Source: Marine Group II euryarchaeote MED-G33 (lineage in GTDB: Archaea > Thermoplasmatota > Poseidoniia > Poseidoniales > Thalassarchaeaceae). Taken from it: a stretch of 5,020 nucleotides of DNA. A program made the position numbers and the translations under genes. The stretch is taken from contig CATISE010000030.1 in assembly GCA_949538655.1 (NCBI GenBank), positions 1 through 5,020 of the forward strand, given 5' to 3'. The notes beneath the pieces were generated by a model that ran no database searches, was not told the DNA's origin, and saw only the letters and a program-made list of their open reading frames with translations. Positions 1-4,902 of the stretch are shown here, piece by piece. The number at the start of each line of letters is the position of its first letter. Position 1 is the first letter of the stretch.

Positions 1-1
1 A

Positions 2-847
2 GCTAGCGGATCTTCTTCATTTGGAACATATGTTAAAACAAGTGCTAATATTGAAGCTTATATTACATACGGTTTTACAATAGATGGTAATAATCAAAAT
101 ACTGATAATGTTTGGGTTAAAATTCAAACAAGTGATAATGCAACAACATGGATTGATGTTGCTCATAGCAAAATAATTGCTTCTGCCTCTTCAGCCTCAC
201 CAGATTACTATGGCTCTTCAGGAAGCTGCATGATTTCTTTAGCTGCAAATACTTATGTAAGAGCAGTAGTATACTCAACAGATAATGCTATTGATTTAGA
301 AGCTGGTACAAATGGAGACACATATCTAAGTATTCAAGACATGCTAGGTGGTGCAGCTGGAGCTGATGGTCAGGATGGTGCTGACGGAGCAGTTGGTGCT
401 ACAGGACCACAAGGACCTGCTGGAGCAGATGGTGCCAATGGGATAAATGGGACATCCAATATGCCAATCAATTCAATTCAAGATACAGATGCAGATATCG
501 ATGTGTATTCGGATTCACAGATAAGAATCTGGTTTATTGATTCGGGTACTCCTAGTGATGATGAATATGGGATCGAGATTTTTACTCATTCATCATCTGG
601 GCAAGTATATGCTTTCCAAACAATCACTGATGCGACAGCAGGGACACCATACCGTGCATCCTTAGATCTCAATAGTCCATCCAATCAAACCCTAAATTAT
701 GGGATTGGTCCAGATCACGTTGTGACGTTACAACTTTGGATGCCAGAAAATACATCATGGGGGTATTACGATATTACAATCATCAAGTCCAATAGTGGGT
801 ACTCCAACACTCCAATTTTGTGTAGTGTAGTGCATTCTACAATATAG
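2..847 (+). CDS. Collagen-like surface or tail-fibre-like protein, 5' truncated
   Basis: The frame is open from base 2 to the TAG at 845-847, giving 281 residues with no start inside the window. The Met codon at 230 is internal, because readable protein continues upstream of it. Three parts are visible. Residues about 1-115 are rich in Ser, Thr, Asn, Tyr and Val and end in TYLSIQDMLGG, resembling the last strand of jelly-roll/C1q-like modules in phage structural proteins. Residues 120-152 are eleven Gly-X-Y triplets. Residues about 153-281 form a second beta-rich, Asp/Ser/Tyr-rich domain. Collagen-like stalks flanked by beta domains are common in phage tail fibres and in some surface adhesins. 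Codon use is AT-rich (codons such as AAT, ATT, GAT, ACA), unlike the genes to the right. A viral or island origin is inferred, and a cellular surface protein is the main alternative. Confidence is high that it is coding and moderate for the role. Confidence 0.8.
   Translation, partial: ASGSSSFGTYVKTSANIEAYITYGFTIDGNNQNTDNVWVKIQTSDNATTWIDVAHSKIIASASSASPDYYGSSGSCMISLAANTYVRAVVYSTDNAIDLEAGTNGDTYLSIQDMLGGAAGADGQDGADGAVGATGPQGPAGADGANGINGTSNMPINSIQDTDADIDVYSDSQIRIWFIDSGTPSDDEYGIEIFTHSSSGQVYAFQTITDATAGTPYRASLDLNSPSNQTLNYGIGPDHVVTLQLWMPENTSWGYYDITIIKSNSGYSNTPILCSVVHSTI
359..457 (+). repeat. Collagen-like Gly-X-Y repeat, 11 triplets
   Basis: Eleven uninterrupted Gly-X-Y triplets are encoded: GAD GQD GAD GAV GAT GPQ GPA GAD GAN GIN GTS. 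Ala and Asp dominate X and Y, and Pro appears only in the GPQ and GPA triplets. Such stretches form trimeric triple-helix stalks in phage fibres and bacterial or viral surface proteins. The tract is short and would act as a trimerising spacer between the two beta domains. Tract length could vary between relatives by slippage. Confidence 0.9.
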
Positions 848-858
848 GGAATTGATAC

Positions 859-866
859 AAAAAAAA
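859..866 (-). terminator. Oligo-T tract on the minus strand, possible terminator for the esterase gene
   Basis: Eight A residues on the plus strand read as T8 on the minus strand, about 120 bases past the stop of the leftward esterase gene. Archaeal RNA polymerase commonly stops at oligo-T without needing a hairpin. The tract lies inside the AT-rich left block, where such runs are frequent by chance, so the assignment is weak. Confidence 0.3.
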
Positions 867-962
867 TTCAGGAAATCACATTCGATTTAGCCAAATTTAT
901 TGTATCGAGATTGAGAAATCACTCACACGTAGCATGGTCGCAGTGAGCGTTTTAGTGGGAGT

Positions 963-985
963 GTTCAAATCCTGCCCCTGCACCA
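963..985 (+). other. tRNA 3'-end-like sequence, putative attachment-site remnant
   Basis: The string contains GTTCAAATCC, which matches a T-loop with the flanking G53 and C61. It continues with CCCCTGC, usable as the 3' strand of a 7-bp acceptor stem, then A as discriminator and an encoded CCA at 983-985. The A57-containing T-loop and A73 resemble archaeal tRNA-Leu, but the isotype is not secure. The 5' half is missing: no GCAGGGG acceptor partner occurs upstream, and the bases before the T-loop do not form a T-stem. The 3' T-stem strand is also one base short. Tyrosine recombinases often integrate at tRNA 3' ends, leaving one intact gene and one 3' fragment. The fragment sits exactly where AT-rich sequence gives way to host-like genes. 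An att remnant is inferred. Confidence 0.5.
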
Positions 986-1945
986 TTAATTGGTGAATTC
1001 ACTTAGGAAATTCCACATCAGTTCGTACGTATTTGTTCCATCGACTTGATTTGGCCAAGTATGCTCTTGAGCTTCCATCCCATAGTGTTCAATCCGAACA
1101 TCACCATCGCAGTCACTATGCACGATGTGTTCAACTTCATCTCCCTCAAACAAATGCGCGTGCGTATTTCCATTTTCACAATTGGATATTTCAGCCCAAT
1201 AATCAATCATTCCAGGGATATTGCTCATGGTTCCAACCCCTTCGTGCTCACCCTCTTTCCAGTCCCAATCATCGTCATAATCGATGATGTAATCGAGCTT
1301 TCCATGAATATGCATAACTGCCATAGAACCATCCAAATCACAGGTTTCAGGAGTGACGGGCATGGTACCAGCAAAAGAAGCGACTGCGGCGAATTGATGA
1401 TTCATTTGACATGCAATTTCGTAGGTGAACATGGATCCAAGTGAATATCCAATTCCGTACAAACGATCTTCATCAATACAATGTGATTTGGATAAATTTT
1501 CAATGATATGTTCAACGTAAATATTGTCTTCTCTAGAAGTGGCAGCTGTGTTCAGGTACCATTCACCTTCTGCCGCAGTTCGATCTTCTTTGGCGATTGC
1601 ATAAGCCATGATGAATTTCTCATCTTGCCCAAGTTGGTCAAACTGATTCTGTTGCTGGAAATCCTCGGCACTTCCTCCTCCACCATGGAAGGCGATAATC
1701 ACTGGTAACAACGTACCAGCATCCGAACTTGGTGCGGATAATCGGAATTGACGTTCATCTCCATTGACTGTGATATCGATGAATACTTGAGTCAAAATTT
1801 CAGATGGGGATGTGCACGGATCTACGAAGACAACATTTGCCTCATCTAGCACATCATTTTCTGAAATTGAACCCTCAAGACACCCGCTCAGTGGAATGGT
1901 GAGCATGAGCATTGCCAAGAGCACAGAGGGTGAAATCTTGGCCAT
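986..1945 (-). CDS. Secreted lipoprotein esterase, PHB-depolymerase / feruloyl-esterase-like alpha/beta hydrolase
   Basis: The product is a 319-residue lipoprotein of the alpha/beta-hydrolase fold that probably cleaves ester bonds outside the cell. I start it at the ATG at 1945. A TTG at 1957 lies in frame but would add only four residues encoded through a G9 run. The N-terminus has a short hydrophobic signal ending in the lipobox LSGC (Cys22), so the mature protein should be lipid-anchored. HGGGG near residues 87-91 fits the oxyanion-hole region. GYSLG holds the nucleophile Ser168, HGKLD gives the likely acid Asp218, and EHTWP gives the likely His295. This order matches the LpqC / polyhydroxybutyrate-depolymerase and CE1 feruloyl-esterase group. 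The substrate cannot be read from sequence. The gene is divergent from the rhodopsin, and its stop abuts the tRNA-like remnant. Confidence 0.85.
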   Translation of the reverse strand: MAKISPSVLLAMLMLTIPLSGCLEGSISENDVLDEANVVFVDPCTSPSEILTQVFIDITVNGDERQFRLSAPSSDAGTLLPVIIAFHGGGGSAEDFQQQNQFDQLGQDEKFIMAYAIAKEDRTAAEGEWYLNTAATSREDNIYVEHIIENLSKSHCIDEDRLYGIGYSLGSMFTYEIACQMNHQFAAVASFAGTMPVTPETCDLDGSMAVMHIHGKLDYIIDYDDDWDWKEGEHEGVGTMSNIPGMIDYWAEISNCENGNTHAHLFEGDEVEHIVHSDCDGDVRIEHYGMEAQEHTWPNQVDGTNTYELMWNFLSEFTN

Positions 1946-1967
1946 GCCCCCCCCCAACTTCGCATCT

Positions 1968-1980
1968 CATAACAAATTAT
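1968..1980 (-). promoter_or_regulatory. Possible TATA region for the esterase gene
   Basis: On the minus strand the sequence reads ATAATTTGTTATG, an AT-rich stretch 23-35 bases upstream of the ATG at 1945. Archaeal TATA boxes sit about 26 bases before the transcript start, so this position would give a leaderless or very short-leader mRNA. The match is loose. The G9 run just before the ATG is the only G-rich element that could act in ribosome binding. Confidence 0.3.
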
Positions 1981-2048
1981 CGAAAACTGGGTCCTAAAAT
2001 CGACCCTTTCATTGCCCGACCCCAATCGTTCATGATTTTGTAAAAATT

Positions 2049-2073
2049 TGTCGACAGATTTTCAGGTATAATA
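2049..2073. promoter_or_regulatory. TGTCGACA palindrome next to a TATAATA box in the divergent promoter region
   Basis: A perfect 8-bp palindrome, TGTCGACA, lies at 2049-2056, and a TATAATA string lies at 2067-2073. The hexamer TGTCGA recurs at 2117-2122. This is the middle of the 228-bp spacer between the divergent esterase and rhodopsin genes. The TATAATA could serve either strand: rightward it would give a long leader of about 78 bases, and leftward a leader of about 100. The palindrome could be an operator. These roles are inferred from position only. Confidence 0.3.
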
Positions 2074-2145
2074 CGAAACTTATTCTTCGATTGGATTTTT
2101 TTGAGAACGCATTTTCTGTCGAAATTTACAATTTGAAACAACTCC

Positions 2146-2151
2146 TTATAT
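2146..2151 (+). promoter_or_regulatory. Archaeal TATA box for the rhodopsin gene, leaderless transcript
   Basis: TTATAT is centred 25-26 bases upstream of the ATG at 2174, which is the usual archaeal TATA-to-transcription-start distance. Transcription would therefore begin at or next to the start codon. The purine-rich stretch just upstream (GAAACAA, 2135-2141) is in place for a BRE-type element. The absence of a usable Shine-Dalgarno agrees with leaderless translation: AGAGG at 2168-2172 is only one base from the ATG. Confidence 0.55.
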
Positions 2152-2173
2152 CCTAATCCTAATTTCTAGAGGC

Positions 2174-2989
2174 ATGGACAGAAATCCATATTTTATGAGA
2201 AAACGAACCGCTGCTGTTGGAGGCGTCATCGCACTATCGCTGATGACAATCCCCTCAGTAGCTGCTGAAACTGTAGGCCTGGAAGCGACTGATTATGTTG
2301 GCATTTCATTTTGGATTGCCACTGCTGCAATGCTGGCAACGACCGTGTTTTTCTTGGTTGAGCGACAAAATGTTGCTACCAAGTGGAAGACGTCAATGTC
2401 GGTCGCAGCGTTGGTCACTGGTATCGCGTGGTACCATTACACCTACATGCGACAACATTGGGTTGACAATGGTTCAAGCCCGATCGTGTATCGATACATC
2501 GATTGGCTACTTACCGTCCCATTGCAAATCGCAGAATTTTACCTAATTTTGGCTGCAATCGGTGTGGCCAGCGCCGTCATGTTCCGCAACCTGATGGTCG
2601 CATCAATCGTAATGCTCGTTGCTGGATTCTTTGGGGAAACCGGCTCCTGGGAACTCTTCGGAGACTTGAGCACTGAAGTTTGGTGGGTCATTGGAATGGC
2701 TGGATGGGTCTACATCATCTACGAGATTTTCAAGGGTTCAATCAACGAAGCCGCTCAGAAGGCCAGCGAAAGCGTTCAGTTTGCGTTCAATTCTATGCGC
2801 TGGATCGTATTGGTTGGATGGGCGATTTACCCTCTTGGATACATGATGGGCAACGATATGATATCCGGATTTGACATGGATGATATGAATATCATCTACA
2901 ACATTGCTGACTTGGTCAACAAGACTGCGTTTGGCATGATGGTCTGGTATGCAGCCACCATGGACACCGCTTCAGAAGAAGCGAATTGA
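2174..2989 (+). CDS. Proteorhodopsin-type light-driven proton pump, blue-absorbing variant
   Basis: This 271-residue retinal protein pumps protons out of the cell in light. It has a cleavable-looking signal (residues 1-31, ending SVAA) followed by seven membrane helices. The key residues can be placed against green proteorhodopsin (GPR): His88 (GPR His75), Arg107 (Arg94), proton acceptor Asp110 (Asp97), Thr114 (Thr101), proton donor Glu121 (Glu108), Asp246 (Asp227) and Schiff-base Lys250 (Lys231). The DTE triad therefore marks an outward proton pump. The spectral-tuning position is Gln118 (GPR Leu105), which predicts blue absorption. The position that opens the carotenoid fenestration when it is Gly appears to be Trp171, so an antenna is unlikely. 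The helix D-E connection is about six residues longer than in GPR. I keep the ATG at 2174 because of the TATA spacing; the ATG at 2195 would also give a normal signal peptide. No retinal-synthesis gene is in the window. Confidence 0.97.
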   Translation: MDRNPYFMRKRTAAVGGVIALSLMTIPSVAAETVGLEATDYVGISFWIATAAMLATTVFFLVERQNVATKWKTSMSVAALVTGIAWYHYTYMRQHWVDNGSSPIVYRYIDWLLTVPLQIAEFYLILAAIGVASAVMFRNLMVASIVMLVAGFFGETGSWELFGDLSTEVWWVIGMAGWVYIIYEIFKGSINEAAQKASESVQFAFNSMRWIVLVGWAIYPLGYMMGNDMISGFDMDDMNIIYNIADLVNKTAFGMMVWYAATMDTASEEAN

Positions 2990-3006
2990 TTATCGAATAC
3001 ACAAAA

Positions 3007-3056
3007 TGGATGGCCGGGGGGGTCCTCCTCCCTCTCCTTAACCCCCCGGCCATTCA
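3007..3056 (+). terminator. Strong GC hairpin after the rhodopsin gene
   Basis: Bases 3007-3021 pair with 3042-3056 in a 15-bp stem with one G-T wobble (3009/3054). The stem includes GGCCGGGGGG against CCCCCCGGCC. The 20-base loop is almost all pyrimidine and contains CCTCC twice. The stem begins 17 bases after the rhodopsin stop. No long T-run follows, only ATTTT at 3061-3065, so it is not a classic intrinsic terminator. It may protect the rhodopsin mRNA 3' end, help termination, or act in the leader of the next gene. The fold is clear; the role is inferred. Confidence 0.5.
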
Positions 3057-3068
3057 AAATATTTTGAA
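3053..3068. repeat. 16-bp perfect palindrome before the small membrane gene
   Basis: TTCAAAAT followed by ATTTTGAA is an exact 16-bp inverted repeat with no spacer. It shares its first four bases with the foot of the GC hairpin and its last three with the ribosome binding site of the next gene. Its position suits an operator for a dimeric regulator. As RNA it could form a weak stem competing with the foot of the GC hairpin. Confidence 0.6.
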
Positions 3069-3073
3069 GTGAT
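3066..3073 (+). promoter_or_regulatory. Ribosome binding site GAAGTGAT
   Basis: GAAGTGAT matches the archaeal Shine-Dalgarno consensus GGAGGTGATC at most positions and lies just before two adjacent ATG codons (3077 and 3080). It supports translation of the small membrane protein from an mRNA with a leader, unlike the leaderless rhodopsin gene. Confidence 0.5.
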
Positions 3074-3076
3074 TTC

Positions 3077-3334
3077 ATGATGTTCAAACCTCTCAAAGAT
3101 CAGGCTGGAATTCAAACACCGAGTTGGGCCTCTCGGTTGTGGTTTGTTTGTGTCATGATTGGGTCTAGTGCTTACATCTGGCTTCAAGTCAGTCAGAACC
3201 TTGCCATTTGGTCCCTATGTACACTGATGCTATCCACTTTGTTGCTTAATCTCGGTTGGGTCATCTCGGCCAAACTATCACAAAATCAGGAACCGAGTGT
3301 GTTGTTTGAATCGATTGGAAATAAGAGTGAATAA
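3077..3334 (+). CDS. Small two-helix membrane protein, unknown function
   Basis: I do not recognise this 85-residue protein. It has a short hydrophilic N-terminus with Lys4, Lys7 and Arg20. Two hydrophobic segments follow, at about residues 21-38 (rich in Trp, Val and Ile) and 43-64 (rich in Leu, Trp and Thr). The tail of about 20 residues is polar and ends in GNKSE. Both termini probably face the same side of the membrane. The coding call rests on the upstream GAAGTGAT, the clean helix pattern and the lack of any better frame here. It follows the rhodopsin on the same strand across a hairpin and precedes the SDR-like gene by 55 bases. A link to rhodopsin function is possible but only positional. 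The ATG at 3080 is an equally plausible start. Confidence 0.65.
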   Translation: MMFKPLKDQAGIQTPSWASRLWFVCVMIGSSAYIWLQVSQNLAIWSLCTLMLSTLLLNLGWVISAKLSQNQEPSVLFESIGNKSE

Positions 3335-3389
3335 ATTGTTGTCCAAGAAACAAACATCAGTTCATTAGTGAATATCAAAACCTCGAGAT

Positions 3390-4115
3390 ATGGAAGAAAA
3401 TTTTCTAGTGATTGGTGGGAATAGTGATGTGGCTGGAAGTCTGATTGACAAATTCCTTGATAGTGGAGCTAATGTCACAGTTTTGGTTCGAGAAAAATCG
3501 AGTTACATTCAATCAAATCATGACCGATTACACGTGGTTATCGGCGATGCAACAAGCGAAGAAGATGTCAAAAATGCTGTTGAAAAATCTTCCGAACACG
3601 GCACCATTCAAGGAATTGCACACTGTGTAGGATCGATTGTAATTCGTCCCCCCCATGCATTGAAAAAATCAGTCTTTGAAGAGGTTATTTCGACAAACCT
3701 AACCTCCGCTTTCCTAGCCCTGTCCATCGGTGGGCGGGCGATGATTAGACAGGGCTATGGGAGGATGGTTTTTTGCTCCAGTGTAGCAGGTTCTCTAGGT
3801 TTGGTAAACCATGAGGCGATTTCAGCCGCAAAAGGTGGAATTGAATCGATGGTTCGTTCTGCTGCAGCCACATATGCACAACGTGGCCTACGGATCAATG
3901 CCGTCGCCCCCGGATTAACAGAAACGAAAATGGCAGCCAAAATATTGGCAAGTGAAGCAATGAAGGAAGTGGCAGCAGGAAAAATTCCCTTGAAGAGGCT
4001 CAATCAAAGAGATGAAATTGCCGATACAATGCATTGGATGTTAACAACTGCTCCTGACAATTTCACAGGACAAGTGTTGCACTTAGATGGTGGAATGTCT
4101 CAAATTCTGGTCTAA
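3390..4115 (+). CDS. Short-chain dehydrogenase/reductase-like protein lacking the catalytic Tyr
   Basis: This 241-residue protein has the full Rossmann fold of classical SDRs. The nucleotide-binding turn is GGNSDVAG (residues 9-16), and GDAT at 52-55 fits the adenine-contact Asp53. A CVGS segment replaces NNAG near 79-82. Asn103 lies in STNLTS, Ser131 in CSSVAG and Lys148 in the active-site helix. The C-terminal TGQVLHLDGG is typical of the family. The expected YxxxK is ISAAK: position 144, 13 residues after Ser131, is Ile (codon ATT). NAD(P) binding is likely, but normal SDR chemistry is doubtful. I have an uncertain memory of related SDRs with NHEAI at this site, so it may be a subfamily rather than a broken gene. 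The start is fixed by its closeness to beta-1. No Shine-Dalgarno is evident, so a leaderless mRNA is possible. Confidence 0.88.
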   Translation: MEENFLVIGGNSDVAGSLIDKFLDSGANVTVLVREKSSYIQSNHDRLHVVIGDATSEEDVKNAVEKSSEHGTIQGIAHCVGSIVIRPPHALKKSVFEEVISTNLTSAFLALSIGGRAMIRQGYGRMVFCSSVAGSLGLVNHEAISAAKGGIESMVRSAAATYAQRGLRINAVAPGLTETKMAAKILASEAMKEVAAGKIPLKRLNQRDEIADTMHWMLTTAPDNFTGQVLHLDGGMSQILV

Positions 4116-4155
4116 TTTTTCCAAGAAGAAGGCTTTACACATTCAGTATATTTTG
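4116..4155. other. Convergent intergenic spacer with T-run
   Basis: Forty bases separate the SDR-like gene from the oppositely oriented CxCH protein gene. T5 at 4116-4120 directly follows the TAA and could end rightward transcription in the archaeal oligo-T manner. ATATTTTG at 4147-4154 may add to it. I see no clear hairpin and no comparable T-run on the minus strand. Confidence 0.35.
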
Positions 4156-4794
4156 TCATTCATCTTCGGAATCATCCTTATGTCGAAGTTTTCTCATTTC
4201 CCGCCAATAGACGAGTCCAGCCAGTGAAAACAATACGAAGGGAACACCATACAGGAACAAGTCGCTAACAGGCTCTGATTGCGCGGCATTTACTCCGGAA
4301 AATTCGCCCACTTGGCGATTCCATAAATCCTGATCTGAAGGCACTCCGTCACCATTGACAGTATTGATTTGAAGCCGATATTCAACTGTCAATGTATCAT
4401 CTTCAGGCGCGGTCCAATTGGCTGACCAGGAGCGTTGGTCGTTTCCAGCAGTTGTATGCCCGATTTCATAGTTGGAAAAGATCTGAACTTCTTCGGAGAT
4501 GTTGGTCAATCTTCCATGACTCATCCACAGATTGAAACCTCCTAAATTGGTGTGGTTTTCAATCGGTTCTGCCCCATTGGTTGCAGAGAAATTCAGAGTG
4601 TATGTTTTGTTGGCCTCATATTGCTCGGGTAGCCCATCTAGGGTGATGACTACAGTCTCAGTCGGCACGGCATTGTGACAGGTACAACCATTCGGTACAT
4701 TGTCCACACCATAAGGGTAAGATTCACCACTTGGCAAGGGGAGAATCATCAAGCAAAATACGATTGAAAGTACCCCTACTTGTCGCATCCCCAT
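4156..4794 (-). CDS. Membrane-anchored extracellular protein with CxCH motif, choice-of-anchor-V-like
   Basis: I start this at the ATG at 4794, giving 212 residues, because GAGGTG lies just upstream. The frame stays open to 4956, but the added N-terminus looks non-coding and would bury the signal peptide. The order is a signal peptide (residues about 3-24), GCTCH at 36-40 near the mature N-terminus, and a beta-sandwich of about 140 residues. That domain contains GGFNLW, MSHG, HTT and WSANWTAP. A single membrane helix follows at about 180-197, then a short basic and acidic cytoplasmic tail. The Cys-rich start, GGF and late HT...W..W.AP pattern fits the choice-of-anchor V / Reeler-like domain family, whose members usually carry CxxCH. 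Here the spacing is CxCH, so covalent haem attachment is uncertain and metal binding is an alternative. The ATG at 4788 is a second plausible start. Confidence 0.75.
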   Translation of the reverse strand: MGMRQVGVLSIVFCLMILPLPSGESYPYGVDNVPNGCTCHNAVPTETVVITLDGLPEQYEANKTYTLNFSATNGAEPIENHTNLGGFNLWMSHGRLTNISEEVQIFSNYEIGHTTAGNDQRSWSANWTAPEDDTLTVEYRLQINTVNGDGVPSDQDLWNRQVGEFSGVNAAQSEPVSDLFLYGVPFVLFSLAGLVYWREMRKLRHKDDSEDE

Positions 4795-4797
4795 GAA

Positions 4798-4803
4798 CAC
4801 CTC
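4798..4803 (-). promoter_or_regulatory. Ribosome binding site GAGGTG
   Basis: On the minus strand GAGGTG matches the archaeal Shine-Dalgarno core. The GAGG is five bases before the ATG at 4794 and eleven before the ATG at 4788, which decides the start in favour of 4794 and against the far-upstream start at 4956. Confidence 0.55.
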
Positions 4804-4902
4804 GGGGTGCCCTAATCTCATCAATCCTCGCCATGATTCTGAATTGGGAATCAAGAACCCTGTCGTCCAAAGGGCCAAAAGGTGGAGCGACCTGCTGGAC
4901 CC

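Noticed and set aside
230..232. ATG at 230 as the start of the collagen-like gene
   Set aside because: The same frame is open back to base 2 and encodes coherent beta-rich protein, so the Met is internal.
854..906. Inverted repeat GATACAA / TTGTATC (854-860 and 900-906) as an integrase arm site
   Set aside because: Seven base pairs across a 39-base gap in AT-rich DNA is expected by chance and cannot be supported alone.
930..985. A complete tRNA gene ending at 985
   Set aside because: The T-loop and CCA are convincing, but there is no matching 5' acceptor strand, no T-stem pairing and no anticodon arm. The distance from the U8-like base is about 13 short. Only a 3' fragment is supported.
1046..1444. 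Plus-strand reading frame opposite the esterase
   Set aside because: It is a shadow of the well-supported esterase frame, with no recognisable protein features and no start signal.
2067..2073. Bacterial -10 box TATAAT
   Set aside because: No -35 hexamer lies at the right spacing (TTGTCG is only 13 bases upstream), and the context is archaeal. I kept it only as an ambiguous TATA-like site.
2295..2546. Alternative frame inside the rhodopsin gene
   Set aside because: It is entirely covered by the unmistakable rhodopsin frame, and its product is a low-quality mix of Arg, Ser, Cys and Thr.
3755..4003. Minus-strand frame inside the SDR-like gene
   Set aside because: It is antisense to conserved SDR motifs and has no ribosome binding site or family resemblance.
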